Shown here: in pieces, positions 42,475 through 52,861 of the stretch
How the letters are laid out: every line of letters starts with the position of its first letter
Position numbering within the stretch: the first letter of the stretch is position 1
NCBI GenBank assembly: GCA_035705985.1
Contig: DASSVP010000074.1
Coordinates: forward strand, 1-52,861
Length of the DNA: 52,861 nucleotides
Source of the DNA: JACVRW01 sp035705985
GTDB taxonomy: Bacteria; Actinomycetota; Thermoleophilia; Solirubrobacterales; Thermoleophilaceae
Direction: 5' to 3'
Notes under the pieces: model-generated
What the model was told of the DNA's origin: nothing
Databases searched by the model: none
Seen by the model: the letters and a program-made list of their open reading frames with translations, nothing else
Position numbers and translations under genes: made by a program

Positions 42475-43541
42475 TGAAGGGTCTGATCCTCTCCGGGGGC
42501 AAGGGCACGCGCCTTCGCCCCCTCACTCACACGAGCGCGAAGCAGCTCGTCCCGGTCGCGAACAAGCCCGTGCTCTTCTACGGGATCGAGGCGATGGCCG
42601 AGGCCGGCATCACGGAGGTCGGGATCATCATCGCGCCCGAGACGGGCGGCGAGATCCGCGAGGCCACGGGCGACGGCTCGCGGTTCGGCGTCCGGATCGA
42701 GTTCATCGAGCAGGATGCGCCGCTCGGCCTCGCCCACGCAGTCCTCACCGCGGAGGAGTTCCTCGGCGACTCGCCGTTCGTGATGTACCTCGGCGACAAC
42801 CTGCTGCGCAACGGGATCGTCGCCCTCGTGGAGACATTCCGCGACGAGCAGCCGGACGCGCTGATCCTCCTGACGCCCGTGCCGGACCCGCAGAACTACG
42901 GCGTGGCGGAGCTCGACGGCAACAACCGCGTGGCCCGCCTGGTGGAGAAGCCGGCCGACCCGCGGACCGACCTGGCGCTCGTGGGCGTCTACATGTTCAC
43001 GCCGGCGATCTTCGACGCCGCGCGCTCGATCGAGCCGTCGGGGCGCGGCGAGCTCGAGATCACCGACGCCATCCAGACGCTGGTGGACCGCGGGCTGCGC
43101 GTGGACCCGCACATCGTGCACGGCTGGTGGAAGGACACCGGCCAGGTGCGCGACATGCTGGAGGCCAACCGCCTGATCCTCGACGACCTCGACGAGCGCG
43201 TCGAGGGCGAGCTCGTCAGCTCGCGCGTGGAGGGGCGTGTGGTGATCGAGCAGGGCGCGCGGCTCGAGAACACCACCGTCCGCGGCCCCGCGATGATCGG
43301 CGCGGGCGCGCAGCTCGTGGACGCCTACATCGGGCCTTACACCGCGATCGGCGAGAACGTGCGGATCGAGCACGCCGAGCTGGAGCACTCGATCGTCATG
43401 TCCGGCTCGCGCATCTCGCACGTCGACCACCGCATCGAGGCGAGCCTGATCGGCAAGGACGTGACGATCGCCCGCGGGCCGGCCCAGCCGAAGGCGTACC
43501 GCTTCGTGGTCGGCGACAGCGCCGACGTCCAGATCATCTAG
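42474..43541 (+). CDS. rmlA: glucose-1-phosphate thymidylyltransferase, long type
   Basis: This 355-residue enzyme makes dTDP-glucose from glucose-1-phosphate and dTTP. The nucleotidyltransferase core opens with LSGGKGTRLRPLT (residues 6-18), with the catalytic metal site YLGDN near 105 and VEKP near 155. Residues 245-355 form hexapeptide repeats of a left-handed beta helix. This long form is typical of StrD-type enzymes found with sugar clusters of natural products and glycolipids. Confidence 0.93.
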   Translation: MKGLILSGGKGTRLRPLTHTSAKQLVPVANKPVLFYGIEAMAEAGITEVGIIIAPETGGEIREATGDGSRFGVRIEFIEQDAPLGLAHAVLTAEEFLGDSPFVMYLGDNLLRNGIVALVETFRDEQPDALILLTPVPDPQNYGVAELDGNNRVARLVEKPADPRTDLALVGVYMFTPAIFDAARSIEPSGRGELEITDAIQTLVDRGLRVDPHIVHGWWKDTGQVRDMLEANRLILDDLDERVEGELVSSRVEGRVVIEQGARLENTTVRGPAMIGAGAQLVDAYIGPYTAIGENVRIEHAELEHSIVMSGSRISHVDHRIEASLIGKDVTIARGPAQPKAYRFVVGDSADVQII

Positions 43542-43581
43542 ATGTCGCGTCTCGCCGTGTGAGCCATCGAGCGAGCCCTGC

Positions 43582-43600
43582 GCCGCGAGGCGGCCGCGGC
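43582..43600 (+). terminator. weak hairpin between rmlA and rmlD
   Basis: GCCGCG, a 7-nt loop and CGCGGC form a 6-bp stem in the 102-nt gap. Since rmlD appears to have its own promoter, this may end the rmlA transcript. The rest of the gap holds nothing I recognise. Confidence 0.25.
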
Positions 43601-43631
43601 TAGGCACGGACCTCGAGCACGGAAGTCACCA

Positions 43632-43637
43632 TACTTC
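43632..43637 (+). promoter_or_regulatory. -10 hexamer TACTTC for rmlDB (leaderless layout)
   Basis: TACTTC is followed by CCGCCC and the GTG start at 43644. No Shine-Dalgarno is present. Confidence 0.45.
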
Positions 43638-43643
43638 CCGCCC

Positions 43644-44444
43644 GTGACGGTCCATGTGGTGGGAGCGGGAGGAATGCTGGGACGGGACGTGTTGCGCGCG
43701 GCGGGCGCCGACGCGGTCGGCCTCACGCGCGCCGAGCTCGACGTGACGGACGCGTCGGCGGTCCGGGAGGCGCTCGCGGGCTCGCTGGCCATCAACTGCG
43801 CGGGGTACACCGACGTGGACGGCGCGGAGGCGGACCCCGAGCGGGCACACGAGGTCAACGAGCGGGGTGCGCGGAACGTGGCCGAGGCCGCGGACCGCGT
43901 GATCTACGTCTCGACGGACTACGTCTTCGACGGATCGAAGACCGGTCCGTACGTGGAGTCGGACCCCGTCAACCCGCTGTCGGCCTACGGCCGGTCGAAG
44001 CTGGCCGGCGAGCGCGCGACCCTCACCGCCAGCCCGCATAGCCTCGTCGTGCGCACGTCGTGGCTCTTTGGCGCCGGTGGTGGCAACTTCGTCGCCACGA
44101 TGCTGCGGTTGGGCGAGGAGCGCGGGGAGGTCAGGGTCGTGGACGACCAGGTGGGAAGCCCGACGTTCACCGGACACCTCGCCGACGCGCTGTGGGCGCT
44201 GGCGAGCAGCGGCCGTCACGGGTTTCTCCACGTCGCCGGGGGCGGCTCGTGCTCGTGGTTCGACTTCGCGCGCGCGATCTTCGAGCGAGCCGGGGTGGAG
44301 TGCAGGGTCGAGCGGCAGACCACGGCGGAGCTGGGCCGCCCGGCGCCGCGGCCCGCGAACTCGGTGCTGCGCAGCGAGCGCGACGCGCCCGAGCTGCCGG
44401 CGTGGGAGGAGGGCCTCGACGCCTACATGGGAGTGCGCGCGTGA
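43644..44444 (+). CDS. rmlD: dTDP-4-dehydrorhamnose reductase
   Basis: This 266-residue extended SDR has GAGGMLG (residues 6-12), INCAGYTDVDGAE, VSTDYVFDG, catalytic Y/K in SAYGRSKLAGE and QVGSPTFTGHLADAL. It reduces the 4-keto group to give dTDP-L-rhamnose. It is about 25 residues shorter than typical RmlD but no motif is missing. The stop overlaps the rmlB GTG by 4 nt. Confidence 0.93.
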   Translation: MTVHVVGAGGMLGRDVLRAAGADAVGLTRAELDVTDASAVREALAGSLAINCAGYTDVDGAEADPERAHEVNERGARNVAEAADRVIYVSTDYVFDGSKTGPYVESDPVNPLSAYGRSKLAGERATLTASPHSLVVRTSWLFGAGGGNFVATMLRLGEERGEVRVVDDQVGSPTFTGHLADALWALASSGRHGFLHVAGGGSCSWFDFARAIFERAGVECRVERQTTAELGRPAPRPANSVLRSERDAPELPAWEEGLDAYMGVRA

Positions 44445-45424
44445 AGCTGCTCGTGACCGGCGGCGCCGGCTTCATCGGCTCGACGTACGTGCGCCTGTTC
44501 CGCGGCGAGCACGAGCTTACGGTGCTCGACAAGCTCACCTACGCGGGGCGCCGCGAGAACCTGCCGGAGGGGACGGAGCTGGTCGTGGGCGGTATCGAGG
44601 ACCGCGACCTCGTGATGCAGGTGGCCGCGGGCGCCGACGCGGTCGTGAACTTTGCCGCCGAGTCGCACGTGGACCGCTCGATCGCGGACCAGGACGTGTT
44701 CGCACGCACGCACCTGATCGGCACCGGCGTGCTGCTCGACGCCGTTCGCGAGCTGGACATACCGCGCTACCTCCAGGTCTCGACCGACGAGGTCTATGGC
44801 TCGATCCAGGAGGGCTCGTTCACCGAGCAGTCGCCGCTCGACCCCTCCTCGCCGTACTCGGCCACGAAAGCGGCGGGCGACCTGCTCGTGTCCGCCCACC
44901 ACCACACCTACGGGACCGAGGCGGTGATCTGCCGCGGCTCGAACAACTACGGCCCCAGGCAGTACCCGGAGAAGCTGATCCCGCTGTCGATCCTGAACGC
45001 GCTGCACGGCGACCCGCTGCCGGTGTACGGCGACGGGCGCCAGGTGCGCAACTGGCTCTACGTGGAGGACTTCTGCCGAGGCATCCACACCGTGCTGGAG
45101 CGCGGGCGGCCGGGCGACGCGTACAACGTCGGCGGCCCCGACGAATGCGAGAACATCGAGGTGGTGCGGCGCATCCTCGAGCGCACCGGCCGCGACCAGT
45201 CGCTGATCGAGCACGTGACCGACCGTCCCGGCCATGACCGCCGCTACTCGCTGAGCTCGGCGAAGCTGCGCGAGGAGCTCGGCTGGGAGGCACAGGTCCG
45301 CTTCGACGAGGGCCTGGCGAAGACGGTCGACTGGTACCGCGACAACGAGGAGTGGTGGGGCCCGATCCGCTCCGGCGAGTACCGCGACTACTACGAGAAG
45401 CACTACGGCCGCGCCCTCCGCTGA
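44441..45424 (+). CDS. rmlB: dTDP-glucose 4,6-dehydratase
   Basis: This 327-residue extended SDR has TGGAGFIGS (NAD binding), LDKLTYAG, NFAAESHVDRSI, the active-site VSTDEVYGS and YSATKAAGD, then RGSNNYGPRQYPEKLIP and RNWLYVEDF. It converts dTDP-glucose to the 4-keto-6-deoxy sugar. Together with RmlA and RmlD it gives three of four steps to dTDP-L-rhamnose; the 3,5-epimerase RmlC is not in the window. Confidence 0.96.
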   Translation: MKLLVTGGAGFIGSTYVRLFRGEHELTVLDKLTYAGRRENLPEGTELVVGGIEDRDLVMQVAAGADAVVNFAAESHVDRSIADQDVFARTHLIGTGVLLDAVRELDIPRYLQVSTDEVYGSIQEGSFTEQSPLDPSSPYSATKAAGDLLVSAHHHTYGTEAVICRGSNNYGPRQYPEKLIPLSILNALHGDPLPVYGDGRQVRNWLYVEDFCRGIHTVLERGRPGDAYNVGGPDECENIEVVRRILERTGRDQSLIEHVTDRPGHDRRYSLSSAKLREELGWEAQVRFDEGLAKTVDWYRDNEEWWGPIRSGEYRDYYEKHYGRALR

Positions 45425-45432
45425 GCGGTCAC

Positions 45433-45438
45433 TAGTCT
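45433..45438 (+). promoter_or_regulatory. -10 hexamer TAGTCT for the ABC-2 exporter genes (leaderless layout)
   Basis: TAGTCT begins 9 nt after the rmlB stop and is followed by 7 nt and the GTG at 45446. It suggests a separate transcript from rmlDB. Confidence 0.5.
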
Positions 45439-45445
45439 CGATCCG

Positions 45446-46174
45446 GTGTACCGCGAAGACCCACCTGCGCTCGAGCTGCGCGGCCTCACCAAGCGCTATG
45501 ACGACGGCACGCTCGCGCTCGAGGACTTCGATCTGAAGATCCCGTCCGGGGCCTTCTTCGGCCTGCTCGGCCCTAACGGGGCCGGCAAGACCACGCTGAT
45601 CAGCGCCGTCTGCAACCTGCTGCGGATCACCGACGGCGAGGTGCTCGTGTTCGGCGAGCCGCACGACTCCATGGAGGCGCGCTCCTGGGTGGGGCTCGCG
45701 GAGCAGGACATCAACCTGGACCGCTTCCTCACCGTCAAGGAGACGCTCGAGTACCACGGCGGATACTTCGGGATGTCCGACCCGGACTCACGGGCCGACG
45801 AGCTCATCGAGGCCTTCGGCCTGCAGGCGAAGCGTGACGTCCGAGCACCCAAGTTGTCCGGTGGGCAGCGGCGGCGGTTGCTCCTTGCGCGTGCGCTGAT
45901 GCACAACCCGCGGCTCGTGATCCTCGATGAGCCGACCGCCGGAGTCGATTTCGAGTTGAGGATGGACCTGTGGCGTTACATCCGCCAACTGCATTCGGAA
46001 GGCACGACCATCCTTCTGACGACGCACTACCTCGAAGAGGCCGAGGAGCTCTGTGAGGAGATCGCGCTGATCCGTGGAGGCCATCTGATCGCCAGGGATT
46101 CGGCGGACGGCCTGCGCGAGCACTTCGGCGTCACGAAGCTGAGCGACGTCTACGTGAAGGCCATGGCGTCGTGA
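45446..46174 (+). CDS. ABC transporter ATP-binding protein
   Basis: This 242-residue ABC ATPase has Walker A GPNGAGKTT (42-50), Q-loop EQD near 87, signature LSGGQ (137-141), Walker B LVILDEP (157-162) and H-loop TTHYLEE. It is of the drug/NodI-like class used by ABC-2 permeases. GTG start 7 nt after its -10. The stop overlaps the GTG of the permease by 4 nt. The substrate may be a glycolipid or polysaccharide, given the rml genes (inference). Confidence 0.94.
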   Translation: MYREDPPALELRGLTKRYDDGTLALEDFDLKIPSGAFFGLLGPNGAGKTTLISAVCNLLRITDGEVLVFGEPHDSMEARSWVGLAEQDINLDRFLTVKETLEYHGGYFGMSDPDSRADELIEAFGLQAKRDVRAPKLSGGQRRRLLLARALMHNPRLVILDEPTAGVDFELRMDLWRYIRQLHSEGTTILLTTHYLEEAEELCEEIALIRGGHLIARDSADGLREHFGVTKLSDVYVKAMAS

Positions 46175-46926
46175 CCGGCCTCGTCTGGCTGTGCCGCCGC
46201 GAGACTCTTCGCGTCTCCAAGCTCTGGACGCAGACGGTGCTCGCCCCGGTGGTCTCGTCGATGCTCTTCATCCTCGTCTTCGGGCTCTCGCTCAGCGGCC
46301 GCGTCGAGCACGTCGGCGACGTGGACTACGAGGTCTTCATCGTGCCCGGCCTGATCACGATGGGCATGGTCCAGGCCGCGTTCGCGAACAACGCCTCGAC
46401 GATCTTCCAGGCGCGCTTCGACCGCTACGTCAACGACGTCCTGTCCGCCCCGATGAGGCCGTGGCAGGTGAATCTCGGCTTTTCCGTCGGCGGGATCGTG
46501 CGCGCGCTCGCCATCGGGATCTCGCTGCTGGTGCTGGCGGTCGTGCTCGTGGACGTCCCCATCGAGCGGCCGTTCGAGCTGGCGCTGGCGATCGCGCTGG
46601 GGCTGGTCCTGTTCGCCTCGCTCGGCCTGGTCGTCGGCATCTACGCCGAGACCTGGGACCACACCAGCTTCATCCAGAACATCGTGATCCTGCCGCTCAC
46701 CTTCGTGGGCGGCGTCTTCTACTCGGTGGAAGTGCTCCCCTCGCCATGGGAGGAGCTGTCCCACTTCAACCCCGTCTTCTACCTCGTCAACGCGGTGCGG
46801 TTCGGCTTCCTTGGCGAGAGCGACGTCTCCGTCTGGCTCTCGCTCGGGGTGACCGCCGCGCTCGCGATCCCTGCTTACGCGTGGGCTCAGCACCTCTTCA
46901 CGACCGGCAAGCGCTTGAAGAGCTAG
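46171..46926 (+). CDS. ABC-2 type permease
   Basis: This 251-residue permease has six hydrophobic spans. The early VSSMLFILVFGLSLSGR, the VPGLITMGMVQAAFANNAS segment and the late QNIVILPLTFVGGVFYSVEVLP (re-entrant region) define the NodJ/DrrB-like ABC-2 family. Paired with the upstream ATPase. Its last 46 nt overlap the start of the uracil-DNA glycosylase gene in another frame. Confidence 0.92.
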   Translation: MTGLVWLCRRETLRVSKLWTQTVLAPVVSSMLFILVFGLSLSGRVEHVGDVDYEVFIVPGLITMGMVQAAFANNASTIFQARFDRYVNDVLSAPMRPWQVNLGFSVGGIVRALAIGISLLVLAVVLVDVPIERPFELALAIALGLVLFASLGLVVGIYAETWDHTSFIQNIVILPLTFVGGVFYSVEVLPSPWEELSHFNPVFYLVNAVRFGFLGESDVSVWLSLGVTAALAIPAYAWAQHLFTTGKRLKS

Positions 46927-47597
46927 AGCGCCGGGTCGTCGGCTGCCGGCGCTGCCCGCGCCTGGTGGCCTGGCGCGAGCGGGTGGCGCGGGAGAAGCGG
47001 GCGTCGTTCGCGGGCGAGGATTACTGGGGCCGGCCCGTGCCCGGCTTCGGCGATCCTGCTGCGAGCCTGTTCGTGCTCGGTCTCGCCCCCGCGGCGCACG
47101 GCGGCAACCGCACCGGGCGCGTCTTCACCGGCGACCGCTCCGGCGATTGGCTGTTCGCCTCGATGCACCGGACCGGCTTCGCGAACCAGCCGCATTCCGT
47201 TCACCCGGATGACGGGCTCGAGCTGCGCGGCGCCTGGATCGCGGCGGCGGTCCGCTGCGCGCCGCCCGCGAACAAGCCGCTTCCCGCCGAGCGCGACAAC
47301 TGCCTCCCCTACGCAGCCGAGGAGCTGCGGCTGATCCGCCCGGCCGTGATCGTCTGCCTCGGGAAGTTCGCGTGGGACGCGGCCTGCCTGCTGCTCGGCA
47401 TCCGGCCACGCCCAACGTTCGGCCACCTGGCCGAGTTCGCCTCCGGCGATGGCCCGGTGCTGCTCGGCTCGTACCACCCGAGCCAGCAGAACACCTTCAC
47501 GGGGAAGCTCACCGAGCCGATGCTCGACGCCGTTTTCCTACGTGCGCGCCAGCTCGCCGGGGAGGATGTTATGGTGCCGCGCGCAAGGAACCCATAG
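46881..47597 (+). CDS. udgB: uracil-DNA glycosylase, family 5 (UdgB)
   Basis: The protein has 238 residues. Iron-sulfur cysteines C22, C25, C126 and C141 are present. Motif A GLAPAAHGGNRTGRVFTGD and motif B GSYHPSQQN mark family 5 enzymes, which remove uracil, hypoxanthine and other deaminated bases. GTG at 46881 is the only in-frame start before the first cysteine pair; it lies 46 nt inside the permease gene. Its TAG stop sits at the 5' base of the downstream riboswitch. Confidence 0.9.
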   Translation: MGSAPLHDRQALEELERRVVGCRRCPRLVAWRERVAREKRASFAGEDYWGRPVPGFGDPAASLFVLGLAPAAHGGNRTGRVFTGDRSGDWLFASMHRTGFANQPHSVHPDDGLELRGAWIAAAVRCAPPANKPLPAERDNCLPYAAEELRLIRPAVIVCLGKFAWDAACLLLGIRPRPTFGHLAEFASGDGPVLLGSYHPSQQNTFTGKLTEPMLDAVFLRARQLAGEDVMVPRARNP

Positions 47598-47724
47598 CCG
47601 AGTTCCCGTCCGCCTGGCGGCCGGGAAACGGGGGACCCACAGGCAGCACGGGGCGAATCGCGAGGCCCTTTTCGCGTAGCGCCGCTCTTCTGGCGCGAGC
47701 CCGTCAGCTAACCCCGTAGGCGCA
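47594..47724 (+). ncRNA. cyclic di-AMP riboswitch (ydaO-yuaA)
   Basis: About 130 nt with the conserved blocks of the c-di-AMP riboswitch in order: GCCGAGTTCCCG at the 5' side, GGGGGACCCAC, GGGGCGAATC, and 3' GAGCCCGTCAGCTAACC followed by CGTAGGC, which pairs with the 5' GCC. It lies between udgB and a wall hydrolase, the typical actinobacterial setting, where ligand binding turns the gene off. Boundaries are estimated by eye. Confidence 0.92.
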
Positions 47725-47741
47725 GAGAAGAGAGGAAGTCA

Positions 47742-48470
47742 ATGCCTCGCAAGCTGCCGGCGCTGGCCGTCGCCGTGCTCAGCCTGATCGGGAGCGCCGA
47801 CGCCTTCGGCGCGGACTACGCGACCCGCACGCTCGAGACGGGATCGCGCGGCTCGGACGTGCGCCAGCTTCAGCGATATCTCGACCGCGCGGGGTACGAC
47901 ACGGTCGCCGACGGGGCCTTCGGGCCCGCGACGCGCCGGAGCGTGGTGGCGTTCGAGCGTGCGGAGGAGCACCGGGCGAACGGCCGCGCCTCGCGGGCCG
48001 AGCAGCGGCTGGTGCGCTCGCGCGCCGGCGCGTCGCAGACCCAGCCCGAGGCGCCCGCGACCGACAGGGCCTACATCGGCTCGGACGGGATGGCCGTGGC
48101 TCCGGCGTCCGCGCCCGCCGAGGTCAGGGCCATCATCGAGGCGGGCAACCGGATCGCGACCAAGCCGTACAGGTACGGGGGCGGGCACACGAGCTGGAAC
48201 GACTCCGGCTACGACTGCTCGGGTTCCGTGAGCTACGTGCTCCACGCGGCCGGGCTGCTGCGCCGCGCGCTGGACTCGACCGGGTTCATGAGCTGGGGCG
48301 AGCCGGGCCGCGGGACGTGGGTCACCGTGCGCGCCAACCCGGACCACGCCTACCTGATCGTCGCCGGACTGCGATTCGACACGAGCGCCCGCAGGCGGAC
48401 GGGCACGCGCTGGAGCGAGCAGATGCGCTCGGCGCGCGGCTTCCGCGGGCGCCATCCAGAGGGACTCTGA
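47742..48470 (+). CDS. secreted peptidoglycan-binding NlpC/P60-like hydrolase
   Basis: The protein has 242 residues. A signal peptide (1-23) is followed by a PG_binding_1 repeat (30-72, GSRGSDVRQLQRYLDRAGYD). A Pro/Ala linker and an NlpC/P60-like domain follow, with catalytic-type C159 in YDCSGSVSYVLHAAGLL and H202 in DHAYLIVAG. It should cut or bind peptidoglycan outside the cell. A GAGGAAG ribosome-binding site lies before the ATG. Expression is under the c-di-AMP riboswitch, linking wall turnover to that second messenger. Confidence 0.92.
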   Translation: MPRKLPALAVAVLSLIGSADAFGADYATRTLETGSRGSDVRQLQRYLDRAGYDTVADGAFGPATRRSVVAFERAEEHRANGRASRAEQRLVRSRAGASQTQPEAPATDRAYIGSDGMAVAPASAPAEVRAIIEAGNRIATKPYRYGGGHTSWNDSGYDCSGSVSYVLHAAGLLRRALDSTGFMSWGEPGRGTWVTVRANPDHAYLIVAGLRFDTSARRRTGTRWSEQMRSARGFRGRHPEGL

Positions 48471-48483
48471 CGAGGAGGAACCC

Positions 48484-48702
48484 ATGGCCCTCGCCGTACT
48501 GCTCCTGCTCCTGCTCTCCGCCTTCGCCGGCCTCGCCGCCGGCCGCCGCCGGGCGGTGCTCCCGGCCGCCGTGGCCGTGGGCCCGTGCACGGTCGTCGGC
48601 GGGGTGGCCACCGGCGGCCTCGCGCTGCTCGCCACCGCCGGCCTGGCGGCGGGCGTACACCTCCGCCGTCTGGTGGCCGAGGAGGGCTCCCGCGCCGGCT
48701 AG
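48484..48702 (+). CDS. small hydrophobic membrane protein
   Basis: This 72-residue protein consists of two hydrophobic stretches (about 3-19 and 27-58) joined by a GRRR turn, with a short charged tail. Not recognised. It starts 13 nt after the hydrolase stop with GAGGAGGAA as Shine-Dalgarno, so it is probably the last gene of the riboswitch-controlled operon. Confidence 0.6.
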   Translation: MALAVLLLLLLSAFAGLAAGRRRAVLPAAVAVGPCTVVGGVATGGLALLATAGLAAGVHLRRLVAEEGSRAG

Positions 48703-48736
48703 CGGCTGGCTGCTGCGCGCTGAGCGCGCCTGAGGC

Positions 48737-49024
48737 CTACTCGCGCGACTCGAGCTCGCGCTCGATCTTGCGCTCCAGCTCGCGGGCCTCGCGCTTCGCG
48801 TCCGCGCCGCCCTCCTCCGCCGAGCTTCGGGCGTCACGGGCGGCCTCGCGGAGGTCCTCCTTCGAGAGGTCGTCGAGGTTCCCCTCGAGCTCGTCGGCCT
48901 GCTGGCGGATCTCGTCGCGCACCGAGTCCGCGCCCTCGCTCACGTCGTCCTCGCCGCACGCCGCCACGGGCAGCGCGAGCGACGCGACCGCGAACATGCT
49001 GGCGAGCTGCTCACGAGTTGGCAT
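48737..49024 (-). CDS. small lipoprotein with helical acidic body
   Basis: The protein has 95 residues. The N-terminus ends in PVAAC (C23), a lipobox-like site, after a hydrophobic stretch. The remainder is a highly charged helix with alternating Glu and Arg/Lys (SVRDEIRQQADELEGNLDDL, ARELERKIERELE), probably a coiled coil. Not recognised. ATG at 49024 is 6 nt after TAGGCT. It is divergent from the Lhr gene. Confidence 0.7.
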   Translation of the reverse strand: MPTREQLASMFAVASLALPVAACGEDDVSEGADSVRDEIRQQADELEGNLDDLSKEDLREAARDARSSAEEGGADAKREARELERKIERELESRE

Positions 49025-49030
49025 GGGCCC

Positions 49031-49036
49031 AGCCTA
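49031..49036 (-). promoter_or_regulatory. -10 hexamer TAGGCT for the small lipoprotein gene (leaderless layout)
   Basis: On the minus strand TAGGCT is followed by GGGCCC and the ATG at 49024. No Shine-Dalgarno is present. Confidence 0.5.
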
Positions 49037-49062
49037 TCCACGCGATACGCTCGTGGGTCGCA

Positions 49063-52861
<3,799 letters not shown>

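Noticed and set aside
43542..43562. Seven-codon frame after rmlA
   Set aside because: No ribosome-binding site, no conservation evidence, and too short to support.

Overview
The window is a gene-dense, very GC-rich (by eye near 70%) bacterial chromosome segment. An actinobacterium is the best reading, probably of the Thermoleophilia/Solirubrobacterales type. The grounds are a LigC-like ATP-dependent ligase, glucosyl-3-phosphoglycerate synthase, a PafB-PafC fusion, a DUF3352 lipoprotein, family-5 uracil-DNA glycosylase, Lhr and MrfA-type helicases, a c-di-AMP riboswitch in front of a cell-wall hydrolase, and heavy use of GTG and TTG starts. No rRNA, insertion sequence, prophage or CRISPR array was seen. 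The taxon is inferred from gene content; no marker gene was compared. Layout: 0-8.4 kb holds a class III nucleotide cyclase, PspC, an MBL-fold/HAD pair, sucC-sucD coupled to an aminotransferase, a membrane protein, an MFS carrier and an MntR-like regulator. 8.5-14.3 kb holds an SDR, LigC, an unusual circularly permuted sugar dehydrogenase, a macrodomain protein, glycerate kinase and a small catalase-like peroxidase. 14.3-19.1 kb holds a membrane protein and the gpgS-phosphatase pair (glucosylglycerate synthesis), divergent from an MrfA-like helicase. 19-28.8 kb holds an M23 peptidase behind a sigma28/WhiG-like promoter, a DUF3352 lipoprotein, a NarL-type two-component system, a membrane-lipoprotein fusion, tRNA-Phe, DUF4396, a ferritin-like protein, EcsC, an SDR and a YhaM-like HD exonuclease. 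The centre (28.8-39.9 kb) is an extended carbon monoxide dehydrogenase locus. Five short, translationally coupled single-membrane-span proteins lead into coxM-coxS-coxL; CoxL carries the form I active-site loop AYRCSFR. Then come an XdhC/CoxF-like maturation factor, a MoxR ATPase and a VWA protein (CoxD/CoxE-like), a 60-residue Cys-rich protein, and a free-standing protein that matches only an internal segment of CoxL. After an opposing yceI gene come coxG, a zinc-ribbon protein and a MocA-like cytidylyltransferase for the molybdenum cofactor. Together they would oxidise CO at the membrane, with cofactor maturation encoded alongside. The last part (39.9-52.9 kb) holds PafBC, a PNPOx-like protein, rmlA-rmlD-rmlB (no rmlC) with an ABC-2 exporter, UdgB, a c-di-AMP riboswitch controlling a peptidoglycan-binding NlpC/P60-like hydrolase, two small membrane or lipoproteins, and an Lhr helicase cut by the window end. 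Gene expression pattern: many first genes of transcription units have a TANNNT hexamer exactly 6-7 nt before the start codon and no Shine-Dalgarno, the layout of leaderless mRNAs. Operon-internal genes use 1-4 nt stop/start overlaps. At two divergent pairs the two -10 hexamers overlap. There is no gene-free stretch over 300 bases.
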